Assembly (NCBI GenBank): GCA_009693995.1
Contig: SHWA01000004.1
Coordinates: 1 to 56,687 of the forward strand
Direction: 5' to 3'
DNA: 56,687 nt
Source: Alphaproteobacteria bacterium
GTDB lineage: Bacteria > Pseudomonadota > Alphaproteobacteria > SHWA01
Part shown: positions 28,710-39,441 of the stretch, piece after piece
Numbering within the stretch: position 1 is the stretch's first letter
Layout of the letters: every line of letters begins with the position of its first letter
Program-made: the position numbers and the translations under genes
The notes under the pieces: model-generated
What the model was told of the DNA's origin: nothing
Databases searched by the model: none
Seen by the model: only the letters and a program-made list of their open reading frames with translations

Positions 28710-28727
28710 GGCGAAGGGGAGACCATC

Positions 28728-29606
28728 ATGGCGGCAGCGACCATCAAGGCGGCATTCATCGGCCTCGGCGTCATGGGCTATCCCATGGCCGGACATCTCC
28801 AGAAGGCGGGCCATGCGGTGACCGTCTTCAACCGCACGGGCTCCCGGGCGGAGGCCTGGGTGAAGCAGCATGGCGGCGCCGCGGCCGCTAGCCCCGCGGC
28901 AGCAGCCAAGGGAGCCGATATGGTCCTCATCTGCGTCGGCAACGACGACGACGTGCGCGCCGTGGCCCTGGGGTCCGACGGCGCGCTCGCGGGCATGGCG
29001 AAGGGGGCGATCCTGGTGGACCACACCACCGCCTCCGCCGGCGTCGCGCGCGAGCTCCACGCCGCCGCCCAGGCCAAGGGCATCGGCTTTCTGGATGCGC
29101 CGGTCTCGGGCGGGCAGTCGGGGGCCGAGAACGGGGCGCTCTCGATCATGGTCGGCGGCGAGGCGGCGACCTTCGAGCGGGCGAGGCCGGTGCTCGCCTG
29201 CTACGGCAAGGCCGTGACATTGCTCGGGGCCGCCGGCGCGGGCCAGCTCACCAAGATGGTCAACCAGATCTGCATCGCCGGGCTGGTGCAGGGCCTGGCC
29301 GAGGGCATGGCGTTCGCGGTCAAGGCCGGGCTCGACGGCAACCAGGTCCTCGACGTGATCTCCAAGGGCGCCGCCCAGTCGTGGCAGATGGAGAACCGCG
29401 GCCGCACCATGCTCCAGGACAAGTTCGACTTCGGCTTCGCCGTCAACTGGATGCGCAAGGACCTGGCGATCTGCCTGGCGGAAGCGCGCAAGAACGGCGC
29501 CCGCCTGCCGGTCGCCGCCCTGATCGACCAGTTTTATGGCCAGGTGCAGCGGCGCGGCGGCGGGCGGTTCGACACCTCGAGCCTATACACCTTGCTGAGC
29601 GACTGA
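28728..29606 (+). CDS. 3-hydroxyisobutyrate dehydrogenase family oxidoreductase
   Basis: NAD(P)-dependent beta-hydroxyacid dehydrogenase, 292 residues. The N-terminal Rossmann motif is FIGLGVMGYPMAGHL; the substrate loop DAPVSGGQSGAENG and the catalytic Lys in GAGQLTKMVNQ are conserved. A GGGGAG site precedes ATG 28728. It lies 18 bp after the HpsN-like gene and 157 bp before xsc. Members of this family include sulfolactaldehyde reductase (YihU/SlaB), tartronate semialdehyde reductase and GHB dehydrogenases; in this sulfonate setting a C3-sulfonate aldehyde/alcohol is plausible but unproven. Confidence 0.78.
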   Translation: MAAATIKAAFIGLGVMGYPMAGHLQKAGHAVTVFNRTGSRAEAWVKQHGGAAAASPAAAAKGADMVLICVGNDDDVRAVALGSDGALAGMAKGAILVDHTTASAGVARELHAAAQAKGIGFLDAPVSGGQSGAENGALSIMVGGEAATFERARPVLACYGKAVTLLGAAGAGQLTKMVNQICIAGLVQGLAEGMAFAVKAGLDGNQVLDVISKGAAQSWQMENRGRTMLQDKFDFGFAVNWMRKDLAICLAEARKNGARLPVAALIDQFYGQVQRRGGGRFDTSSLYTLLSD

Positions 29607-29763
29607 CGCCGGGGGACGGTTGCGCTCAGCGGTATGCTCCGTTGCCTTGATCGGAATTTCTCGTTAAGAGTCGCGGCCAGAGCGGGCTGTAGCGCTTGCC
29701 CCGCCCGCACCCGCAAGCCCCATTTATACCGCTCAGCCAACAGCATGTGAGGGAGGCGTCGCC

Positions 29764-31476
29764 GTGACACGCATGACACCCAGCGAGGCACTGGTCGAGA
29801 CCATGGCCGAGGAAGGCGTCACCGACGTCTTCGGCATCGTCGGCTCGGCCTACATGGATGCCCTCGACATCTTTCCCGGCGCCGGCATCCGTTTCATTTC
29901 GGTCGCCCACGAGCAGAACGCGGTGCACATGGCGGACGGGTTCAGCCGGGTGCTGAACCGCCACGGCGTCTGCATCGCCCAGAACGGGCCCGGCATCACC
30001 AACTTCGTCACCGGCGTCGCCGCCGCCTACTGGGCGCATTCGCCGGTGGTGGCGATCACGCCGGAGACTGGCACCATGGGCCTCGGCCTCGGCGGGTTCC
30101 AGGAAACCGAGCAGATGCCGATCTTCTCCAAGATCACCAAGTACCAGGTGCACGTGAACCAGCCGGCGCGCATCGCCGAGCTCACCCACAACGCCTTCAC
30201 CATCGCCATGAACGAGCGCGGGCCGGTCCAGATCAACATCCCGCGCGACTATTTCTACGGCGAGATCGACATCACCATCCCCAAGCGCCAGCGCCACGAG
30301 CCCTCGGCCGGCGGCCCCAACAGCTTGGCCGAGGCGGCCAAGCTCCTGGCCGAGGCCGAGTTCCCGGTGATGGTGGCGGGTGGCGGCGTGATCTTCGCCG
30401 ACGGCCAGAAGGAGGCGGTGCAGCTCGCCGAGTATCTCGGCATGCCGGTGGTCAACAGCTACCTGCACAACGACAGCTTCCCCGGCAGCCACGATCTCGC
30501 CCTCGGGCCGCTCGGTTACCAGGGCTCCAAGGCGGCCATGAAGGTGATCGCCCAGGCCGACGTGATCCTGGCGCTTGGCACCCGCCTCGGGCCGTTCGGC
30601 ACCCTGCCGCAGCACGGCATCGACTACTGGCCGAAGAATGCCAAGATCATCCAGATCGACGCCAACCCGCGCATGCTCGGCCTGGTGAAGCAAATCTCGG
30701 TCGGCATCACCGGCGACGCCAAGCTGGCCGCCGCCGACATCCTGAACCGTCTGCAAACCTCGAACGTGGCCCCCAAGGCGCACGGCAACAGGGGCGCGCG
30801 CATGGCCGAGGTCAGGAAGCAGAAGGAGGAGTGGACCGCCGAACTGGCCAAGATGTCGAACGGCTCCGGCTCGCCGATCCAGCCGCGCCGCTGCCTGATT
30901 GAACTCGAGAAGGCGATGCCGAAGAACGCCATGGTCACGACCGACATCGGCAACGTCTGCTCGGTCGCCAACAGCTATCTCAAGTTCGAGGCGCCCAAGA
31001 GCTTCTTCGCCGCCATGACTTTCGGCAACTGCGGCTACTCGTTCCCCTGCGCGATGGGCGCCAAGGTCGGTGCCCCCGACCGCCCGGCGGTCGCCTATGT
31101 CGGCGACGGCGCGTGGGGCATGAGCCTGGCCGAAGTGATGACCTGCGTGCGCGAGAACATCCCGACCGTGGCGGTGGTGTTCAACAACGGCCAGTGGGGC
31201 GCCGAGAAGAAGAACCAGATCGACTACTACGGCAACCGGTTCCTCGGCACCAACCTGGTCAATCCGAGCTTCTCCGCCATCGCCAAGGCGATGGGGGCGG
31301 AGGGCATCACGGTCAATCACCCCGACATGGTGGGCGACGCGCTCAAGACCGCGACCAAGTCCGGCAAGACCACGGTGATCGAGGTGATGCTGACCCAGGA
31401 GCTGGGCGATCCCTTCCGCCGCGACGCCCTGAAGAAGCCGGTGCGCATGCTCGACAAGTACAAGCAGTTTGCCTAG
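29764..31476 (+). CDS. xsc: Sulfoacetaldehyde acetyltransferase
   Basis: Thiamine-diphosphate enzyme that splits sulfoacetaldehyde with phosphate into acetyl phosphate and sulfite, 570 residues. It shows the ThDP-activating Glu in VAHEQNAVHMADG, the ThDP/Mg motif YVGDGAWGM...VFNNGQWG, and segments characteristic of Xsc rather than acetolactate synthase: HNDSFPGSHDLALGPLGYQG, LGTRLGPFGTLPQHGIDYWP and FGNCGYSFPCAMGAKVG. GTG 29764 has GGGAGG 7 bases upstream. pta follows 270 bp downstream, the usual partner. The stop codon overlaps the first bases of a palindromic element. It needs ThDP; the thiC gene with its riboswitch is 1.4 kb downstream. Confidence 0.87.
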   Translation: MTRMTPSEALVETMAEEGVTDVFGIVGSAYMDALDIFPGAGIRFISVAHEQNAVHMADGFSRVLNRHGVCIAQNGPGITNFVTGVAAAYWAHSPVVAITPETGTMGLGLGGFQETEQMPIFSKITKYQVHVNQPARIAELTHNAFTIAMNERGPVQINIPRDYFYGEIDITIPKRQRHEPSAGGPNSLAEAAKLLAEAEFPVMVAGGGVIFADGQKEAVQLAEYLGMPVVNSYLHNDSFPGSHDLALGPLGYQGSKAAMKVIAQADVILALGTRLGPFGTLPQHGIDYWPKNAKIIQIDANPRMLGLVKQISVGITGDAKLAAADILNRLQTSNVAPKAHGNRGARMAEVRKQKEEWTAELAKMSNGSGSPIQPRRCLIELEKAMPKNAMVTTDIGNVCSVANSYLKFEAPKSFFAAMTFGNCGYSFPCAMGAKVGAPDRPAVAYVGDGAWGMSLAEVMTCVRENIPTVAVVFNNGQWGAEKKNQIDYYGNRFLGTNLVNPSFSAIAKAMGAEGITVNHPDMVGDALKTATKSGKTTVIEVMLTQELGDPFRRDALKKPVRMLDKYKQFA

Positions 31477-31592
31477 TGTCCTGCCCCAGAAATTCGTTTG
31501 CAAATTTCTGGGATAAGCAGGCCACTGGGTGCAAATACATAGTGGCCCGTTCACCGCGAAATTCGTGACACGAATTTCGCGGACGGGACACT
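31475..31592. repeat. 118-bp three-hairpin palindromic element
   Basis: Ends are AGTGTCC (31475-31481) and GGACACT (31586-31592). Inside are hairpins CCCAGAAATT/AATTTCTGGG, CCACTGGG..CATAGTGG and a near-perfect CCGCGAAATTCGT/ACGAATTTCGCGG. The left and right arms share the same plan (AGTGTCC, GAAATTCGT, AATTTC). No coding frame. It resembles a miniature mobile element or a composite REP-like unit and starts exactly at the xsc stop codon. Confidence 0.65.
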
Positions 31593-31612
31593 TGGCGAAA
31601 CCGTCATGGCGG

Positions 31613-31639
31613 CGAAGGCGGGGGCCTCCCCCGCCTTCG
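31613..31639. terminator. Strong hairpin between xsc and pta
   Basis: CGAAGGCGGGGG pairs perfectly over 12 bp with CCCCCGCCTTCG around a 3-base loop, followed by TCGTTTGT. It may terminate or attenuate transcription from xsc before pta. Confidence 0.5.
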
Positions 31640-31745
31640 TCGTTTGTGGCGGGGCGTTTGCAAGGTGCCCGACTTGCCGTAGCGTCGCGCCATGAGCTGC
31701 GGTGAACCCCCGCCGTTTCGTGTCGTTTCCCCGCGCGAGGTCGCC

Positions 31746-32663
31746 ATGCTGAGCACCGCCCCGGTCGAGTGCCCCCCTGCCCTGCTCGCCAGGGCCAAGG
31801 GCCGCCCGCCGGTGCCGATGGCGATCGCCGGCGCCGGTGAGCGGGTCGCGCTGGAAAGCGCGCGCGCCGCGACCGGTGCCGGCCTGATCACCCCGATCCT
31901 GGTCGGCGAACCCGAGGCCATCCGGCGCCTCGCCGCCGAGATCGGCTGGGACATCGCCGCCCACCGGCTGGTCGCGGCGACCGGCGAGACGGAGACGGCC
32001 CGCGCCGCCGTTGCGCTCGCGGCGGGCGGCGAGGCGAAAGCGGTGATGAAGGGCTATATCCACACCGATGCGCTGATGCTGGCGATGCTCGAACGTACGG
32101 CGGGCCTGCGTACGGGGCGGCGCGTCAGCCACGTCTTCCACATGACCGTGCCAGGCAGCGACCGCGCCCTCATGATCACCGACGGCGCGGTCAACATCGC
32201 GCCGTCCCTGGACGACAAGGTCGACATCACCCAGAACGCCATCGACCTCGCCCATGCGCTCGGCAACCCGGCGCCCCGGGTCGCCATCATCACCGGCGTC
32301 GAGACGGTGACGACGCGCGTCCCCTCCTCGGTCGACGCGGCGGCCCTGGTGCAGATGGCGGCGCGCGGGCAGATCAGGGGCGGCCTGGTCGATGGCCCCT
32401 TCGGCCTCGACAACGCCATCTCGCCTGCGGCCGCGCTCCTCAAGGGACTCGGCGGACCAGTCGCCGGCAACGCCGACATCGTCGTGGTGCCGGATTTCGT
32501 CTCCGGCAACTTCCTGTTCAAGGCGCTGGTCTATTACCGCAGCGCCTGCGCCGCCGGGATCGTGCTCGGCGCCAAGGTCCCCGTGGTGCTGACCTCGCGC
32601 GCCGACCCGGCGGCCGCCCGCCTCGCCGCGTGCGCCATCGCCGCCCTGATGGCGAGTGCCTGA
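31746..32663 (+). CDS. pta: Phosphate acetyltransferase (Pta/Ptb family)
   Basis: Converts acetyl phosphate and CoA to acetyl-CoA; about 305 residues, the short single-domain form typical beside xsc. Conserved segments are ATGAGLITPILVGEPEAIR, AVMKGYIHTDALMLAML, SHVFHMTVPG, LMITDGAVNIAP and VDGPFGLDNAIS. ATG 31746 is preferred (GAGG 6 bases upstream); ATG 31692 would add 18 residues. In sulfonate-degrading bacteria pta completes the Xsc route. The interval after xsc holds a palindromic element and a strong hairpin, so expression could be uncoupled. Confidence 0.82.
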   Translation: MLSTAPVECPPALLARAKGRPPVPMAIAGAGERVALESARAATGAGLITPILVGEPEAIRRLAAEIGWDIAAHRLVAATGETETARAAVALAAGGEAKAVMKGYIHTDALMLAMLERTAGLRTGRRVSHVFHMTVPGSDRALMITDGAVNIAPSLDDKVDITQNAIDLAHALGNPAPRVAIITGVETVTTRVPSSVDAAALVQMAARGQIRGGLVDGPFGLDNAISPAAALLKGLGGPVAGNADIVVVPDFVSGNFLFKALVYYRSACAAGIVLGAKVPVVLTSRADPAAARLAACAIAALMASA

Positions 32664-32710
32664 CGCCAGGGGCTTGACCGAGGGTCCACCTGGGGCGCAC
32701 GATCCCAGCT

Positions 32711-32806
32711 GTCCGAAGGGGGGCCCCGGCAGGGGCTGAGATCGGGAGCGAACTCCCGACCACCCTTTGAACCTGATCCGGTTCATACCGGCGGAGGGAT
32801 GCGGAC
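32711..32806 (+). promoter_or_regulatory. TPP riboswitch (THI element)
   Basis: Outer stem GTCCG (32711-32715) pairs with CGGAC (32802-32806). The conserved cores are visible: GGGGCTGAGA, ACCCTTTGAACCTGATC and CCGGCGGAGGGA. It lies 87 bp before thiC and should repress it when thiamine diphosphate is abundant. Confidence 0.95.
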
Positions 32807-32872
32807 GGCGGTCAACCGCCACAAGTCTGACAGGTCTTCCCCGAGTATGGACGTTCCGCGCCCGCAGCTTAG

Positions 32873-34699
<1,827 letters not shown>

Positions 34700-34818
34700 G
34701 CCGCCGGTTGCGGGGCGCGGCAGCAGCGTTGTGCCGGCACTTGGTGATTGGCAAAATGCGCGCCGGCGTTCAATCCCGCGACCGAGCGGGGTCGGTGCCT
34801 GACGTAACGGGGGAGACA

Positions 34819-35693
34819 ATGCGGGAAATCGGGATTATCGGCCGAGCGTTGCTGGTCGCGGGGATCATCCTGAGTTGCGCGAGCACGGCGGTGCTGGCGG
34901 CATCGACCAAGACCGTGATCGGCAAGAGCCAGAGACTCGGTCAGGGGTCGGCCAACATGTACGCTGCCTTCGACGAGAAGGGCGCGCCGCTTGCCTTCGG
35001 CTTCAACTTCTCCAAGGGCGCGTTGCAGGGGCTGCCGACCACGCCGAACCCGAAGAGCCTGTGCGTCGACGCCAATGGCGACGGCAAGACCGATCTCGCA
35101 AGCGAGTGCCTCGGCGACTATTCGCTCATCTTCGCGATGCCGGAAGGCGCGGCGGCGATGGCTCCGTTCAAGTGGCCATGGTCGACTGGAACCCGCACGG
35201 GCATCAAGCACCGGCGCCGCCACCCTGGTCGGCGCCCCACTTCGACTTCCATTTCTATGTCGCCGACCGCGCCTCGGTGGAGGCACTGCGGCCGGGAAAG
35301 TGTGCCGAGCTGCTCGATTGCGCGGACTTCGAGCGCGCCAGGAAGCTGATCCCGGCACGCTACATCCATCCCGACCGCATCGATGTCGGCGCCGCGGTGC
35401 CCGCGATGGGCAATCACCTGATCGATTCGAAGTCGCCCGAGCTCGCACCCGGCGGCCCGCCGTTCACCCACACCTTCATCGTCGGTTCCAACGACGGGCA
35501 CGTCATCTTCTACGAACCCATGGTCACCAGCGCCTATCTGGTGAGCGGACCGGAAATATGCGCGTCAATCAAGCAGCCCAAGGGATGGGAGGTCGCCGGT
35601 TATTACCCAACCAAGTATTGCATCCGGGTTTCGGGTCGCGGAGGACGGCATACGGTCTCGCTCGAGGGCTTCGTCTGGCGCGCGGCGAATTGA
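34819..35693 (+). pseudogene. DUF5602 (TTHB210-like) secreted protein, frameshifted
   Basis: Exported protein with signal (GIIGRALLVAGIILSCASTAVLAA) from ATG 34819, which has a GGGGGAG site upstream. The N-terminal half, YAAFDEKGAPLAFGFNFSKGALQGLP and ECLGDYSLIFAMPEGA, ends in AAMAPFKW; the continuation MVDWNPHGHQAPAPPP, PHFDFHFYVAD and PFTHTFIVGSNDGHVIFYEPM is in another frame and ends at 35693. Adding one G at 35174-35175 (TGG to TGGG) joins them as FKWAMVDWNPHGH. Family function is unknown. Single-base loss may be a sequencing error. Confidence 0.75.
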
Positions 35694-35784
35694 GGCGGAG
35701 CCGGCACCGACCGGCGATCCGCGCGATCGATTGGTTTTCGCCGGTTCGCGTCGCAGCAACCAAGGCCAGGCGGAGGATTACATC

Positions 35785-36472
35785 ATGCTAAAACTGAACC
35801 TGATGAAACCGAGCGTGAACTGCATGCCCGTGCGCGTGCTGGTGCGCGCGGCCGGCCTCGAATTCGAGGAGGTCGACGTCTATGGCAAGACCCGCTCGCC
35901 CGAGTTCCTGAATGAAGTTCCCGGCACACCTGACGCCCATGATCGAGAGCGCCGCTCTGCCTAGGGGCGGGATGTGGGAGGGCTGCGCGATCATGCAATA
36001 TCTCTGCAACCAGCACGGGCTGACGCAGTTCTACCCGGCCGACCCGGCGGCGCGCGCCATGATCGACAGCGCGATGTTCTATCTGGTGGGCACGCTCTAC
36101 CCGCTGGTGGCCCGCGCCACCTACCCCGTGTTCGGCTTCCCCCTCTATCCGGGCGAGGTCGGCGACAGCGATGCGAGCGCCGCCAAGAAGGAAGAGGCGC
36201 GCAAGGCGGCGGCCGCCGCCCTCGCCGAGCCGCTCGAGGCGATGCGGGGCTTCTTCTTGGCCAATGGCCCGTTCATCGGCGGGAGCACGCCATCGATCGC
36301 CGATTTCAAGTTCGCCTCCACGCTCGAATTTCTGGCGGGGACCGACTATCCCTTGCCGCAATGGGCACGCACCTACGTCGCGGCGACGGAGAAAGCGCTG
36401 GGCAAGGCCTATGCCGAGCCGGCCGCCGACGTGCGCGGCTACATCCAATACGTGAAATCTCAGCGCAACTGA
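35785..36472 (+). pseudogene. Glutathione S-transferase, frameshifted
   Basis: GST-family protein of about 229 residues if repaired. The thioredoxin-like N-terminus LNLMKPSVNCMPVRVLVRAAGLEFEEVDVY starts at ATG 35785 with GGAGG upstream. It runs through KTRSPEFLNEVP and then leaves frame; the continuation AHLTPMIES, GGMWEGCAIMQYLCNQHGL and the helical C-terminal domain (TPSIADFKFASTLEFL) is in the next frame. Removing one base of CCCGG near 35930-35934 restores the gene. A VOC-family gene follows 10 bp later on the same strand. Either pseudogene or assembly indel. Confidence 0.75.
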
Positions 36473-36482
36473 GAGGGAGACC

Positions 36483-36974
36483 ATGATCAAGGGTCTGCAC
36501 CACAACGCCTACCGCTGTAGATACTCCGAGGAGACGCGGCGCTTCTACGAGGATTTCCTGGGGCTGCCGCTGGCGGGGACGCTGGACATCAAGGAGACCA
36601 AGAGCGGGCGGAAGACCGAGACCCTGCACACGTTCTACCGGTTGGGCGACGGCTCGTTCCTGGCGTTCTTCGAGGCGCCCGACCAGCCGTTCGAGTTCAA
36701 GCACCAGCACGACTACGATCTGCGCATCGCGCTCGAGGTCGCGCCCGCGGACCTGCACGCGATGTTCGCCAAGGGAAACACGGCCGGGATCGAGACTCGG
36801 GGCATCGCCGATCACGAGTTCATCGATTCGATCTATTCCCGCGATCCCAACGGTTACGTCATCGAGCTGACCGCCAAGCGTCCGGGCACCGACCAGGCCC
36901 TCGCCCCGGCCCGGAACCACGCCCGCGAAACCCTCGCCGCCTGGCAGGCCGGCAAGGCCAAGTCGGCGGCGTAA
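36483..36974 (+). CDS. VOC (glyoxalase/dioxygenase fold) family protein
   Basis: Vicinal-oxygen-chelate protein of 163 residues. The first half has HHNAYRCRYSEETRRFYEDFLGLPL with the typical first metal His, and the second has HDYDLRIALEV and DPNGYVIEL with the usual Glu ligand. GAGG precedes ATG 36483. It is next to the broken GST gene, so the two may once have formed a glutathione-linked detoxification pair. Substrate unknown. Confidence 0.8.
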   Translation: MIKGLHHNAYRCRYSEETRRFYEDFLGLPLAGTLDIKETKSGRKTETLHTFYRLGDGSFLAFFEAPDQPFEFKHQHDYDLRIALEVAPADLHAMFAKGNTAGIETRGIADHEFIDSIYSRDPNGYVIELTAKRPGTDQALAPARNHARETLAAWQAGKAKSAA

Positions 36975-36987
36975 ACGTCCGAGGGGC

Positions 36988-39360
36988 TCAGGGACGCCAC
37001 GGGGAGAAGCGGCGGAGGAGCACCTTCTCCACCTCCAGCGCGGCGAACAGCAGCACCCCGACGCCGACCACCGCCGCCGCCTCGGCGAGGGCGAGCGCGC
37101 GGGTCGCGAACAGCGCCTGCATCACCGGCAGATAGGTGAAGGCGATCTGCGCTACCACCACTCCGCCGACGCCGAGCAGGGCCGCCGGCGTGCCGAGTAC
37201 GCCCTGCCAGGTGAGCGAGCGACCGCGCAGGTAGCGCACGTTGAACAGATAGGCGATCTCCATCACCACCAGCGTATTCACCAAGATGGTCCGCGCCGCC
37301 TCGAGGCTAAGGCCGCGCTCCAGTGCCCAGAAGAACATGCCGAAGGCGCCGAACACGAACAGGACCGTCACCAGGGCGACGCGCCAGGCGAGAAAGGGCG
37401 TCAGCAGTGGCTGGCGCGCGGGCCGCGGCGCCCGCCGCATGGCGTCCGGCTCGGGTGGCTCGAAGGCGAACGCCAGGCCGAGCGAGACGGCGGTGACCGT
37501 GTTGATCCAGAGGATCTGCACCGCCGTCAGTGGCAGGGTCACGCCGAACAGGATCGCAGCGATGATGGCTCAGGCCTCACCGCCGTCGGTCGGCAAGGTC
37601 CATGCGATCACCTTGACCAGATTGTCGTAGACCGTGCGCCCCTCGCGCACGGCGGCGACGATCGAGGCGAAGTTGTCGTCGGCCAGGACGATCTCGGCCG
37701 CCGCCTTCGCCGCCTCGATTCCCTTGCGCCCCGTGGCGATGCCGACGTCGGTCTGCTTGAGGGCCGGGGCGTCGTTCACCCCGTCGCCAGTCATGGCCAC
37801 CACCGCGCCGTCGGCCTGGAGCGCCCGCACCAGGCGGAGCAGGGTGAACCCTCCCGCCACGGCGTCGTGGGAGAGCGCACTGGTCTCCGCCGGCGTCGGC
37901 TTGCTGGCGAGCGCGAGGACGCGCTGGCCGTCGGCGGCGAGGGCCTGGATGCGCGCGTTCCACCAGGCCCAGTCCACCGGCGCGTCCCCCGCCGGCACGC
38001 GCGCGTCACGGCACCGGGCCAGCACCGCCTCGGGCGCGCCCTTGATGCAGGCGAACACGTGCCCTTCGTGGCCGTGGTGCAGTGTCGCCATGAAGCGGTG
38101 CTGAGAGTCGAAGGAAATCTTGTCGCGGCGCGGGTACGCCCGGCGGGTGGCGTCCGCTTCCAGCCCCGCCTTCAAGGCGAAGGCGACCATGGCTCCCTCC
38201 ATCGGGTCGCTCTCCACGTGCCAGGTTCCGCCCGAGTCGCGCAAGGAGGCGTCGTTGCAGAGGAGCGCGACCCGCGCCAGATCGGACAGCGGCCCCTCCG
38301 GCTCGGGCTCCATCTCCGCGTCGCCGCGGCGGAAGCCGCCGCGCGGGGCGTAGCCGGCGCCCGTCACCGTGAGCGAGTCGTCGGCGGTGACAACTGTCGC
38401 GACCATCATTTCGTTGCGCGTGAAAGTCCCGGTCTTGTCGGCGCAGATGACCGTGACCGAGCCGAGCGTCTCGACCGCCGGCAGACCTTCGGGGATGGCG
38501 GCGACGGCCAGGCCCACGACCGCCAGAAAGGCGTCGGCGGGGGCATAGCCGCGCCCCAGGATCGCGACCGCGAACACGACCGCCGCGGTGGCGAGGACCA
38601 TCCCCGTCAGCCGCCGCGCGAAGCCATCCATCTGCCGCACCAGCGGCGTGGTCAAAGCCGCGACGCTGCCGAGGAGGCGGCTGATGCGGCCGAGTTCGGT
38701 CGCCAGTCCGGTTGCCACCACCACGCCGGCCCCCTGGCCCGCGGCCACCAGGGTGCCGGAATAGGCCATGGACCGGCGATCGCCGAGCGCCTCTGCCAGC
38801 GCCACCGGCGCCGGCGACTTCTCGGCGGCGACCGATTCGCCGGTGAGGACCGCCTCGTCGATGCGCAGATGACACGCGCGCAGGAGTCGCAGATCGGCCG
38901 GCACACGGTCTCCGGGTTCCAGCAGGACCACGTCGCCGGGGACCAGAGCCTCGGCCGCGACGGTCACGCGGCGGCGGTCGCGCAAGACCGAGGCGCGCGG
39001 GTCGATCAGACCGCGGATCGCCTCGAGCGCGACCGTCGCCTGCCCCTCCTGGACGAAGCCGATCGCGGCATTGACGGCCACCACCAGCAAGATCATCGCT
39101 GTATCGGTGCCGTGGCCGAGAACCAGGGTGATGCCCGCGGAACCCAGAAGCACATAGATCAGCAGATTGTCGAACTGGCGCAGGAACCGTACCAACGCGC
39201 GCTCGGGCACTGCCGTTGGCAGGCGATTGGGACCGTGCAGAGCCAGCCGGCGCGCCGGCTCGACCATGCCCAAGCCGTCCCGCCCCGCCGCCATGCGCTC
39301 CAGCACCATGGCCTCGGGCAGCGCGTGCCAGACGGCGGGGGCGGGATCCTTCGCGGTCAT
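36988..39360 (-). pseudogene. Cation-transporting P-type ATPase, decayed
   Basis: P2-type pump recognisable from ATG 39360: TGES actuator loop (DEAVLTGESVAAEKS), phosphorylation site CADKTGTFTRNEM, and hinge AMTGDGVNDAPALK. Three defects are visible while the frame is kept. First, PEGLPA is joined directly to VETLGS near 38480, losing about 25 residues of M4. Second, GGFTLL is joined to RLVRALQ near 37835, losing most of the P-domain between them. Third, an in-frame TGA at 37570-37572 interrupts GGEA-AIIAAILFGV. The last third (36988-37569) stays open and has the C-terminal helices. The pump cannot be functional as read. Confidence 0.8.
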
Positions 39361-39441
39361 GGCCGTAGCCTACCCGGCTGGCCGCGATCCGTGTATCGTC
39401 GCCGGTGAGCACGCGCCGCGCATTCCGGGAGCAGACCGCCC

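Noticed and set aside
29764..31476. Oxalyl-CoA decarboxylase or acetolactate synthase
   Set aside because: ThDP motifs are shared, but the HNDSFPGSH...GYQGSKAAM and GTRLGPFGTLP...GIDYWP segments and the following pta fit Xsc better.
37570..37572. Selenocysteine codon for the in-frame TGA of the P-type ATPase
   Set aside because: No SECIS-like hairpin seen and the gene has other lesions; a nonsense mutation or error is simpler.
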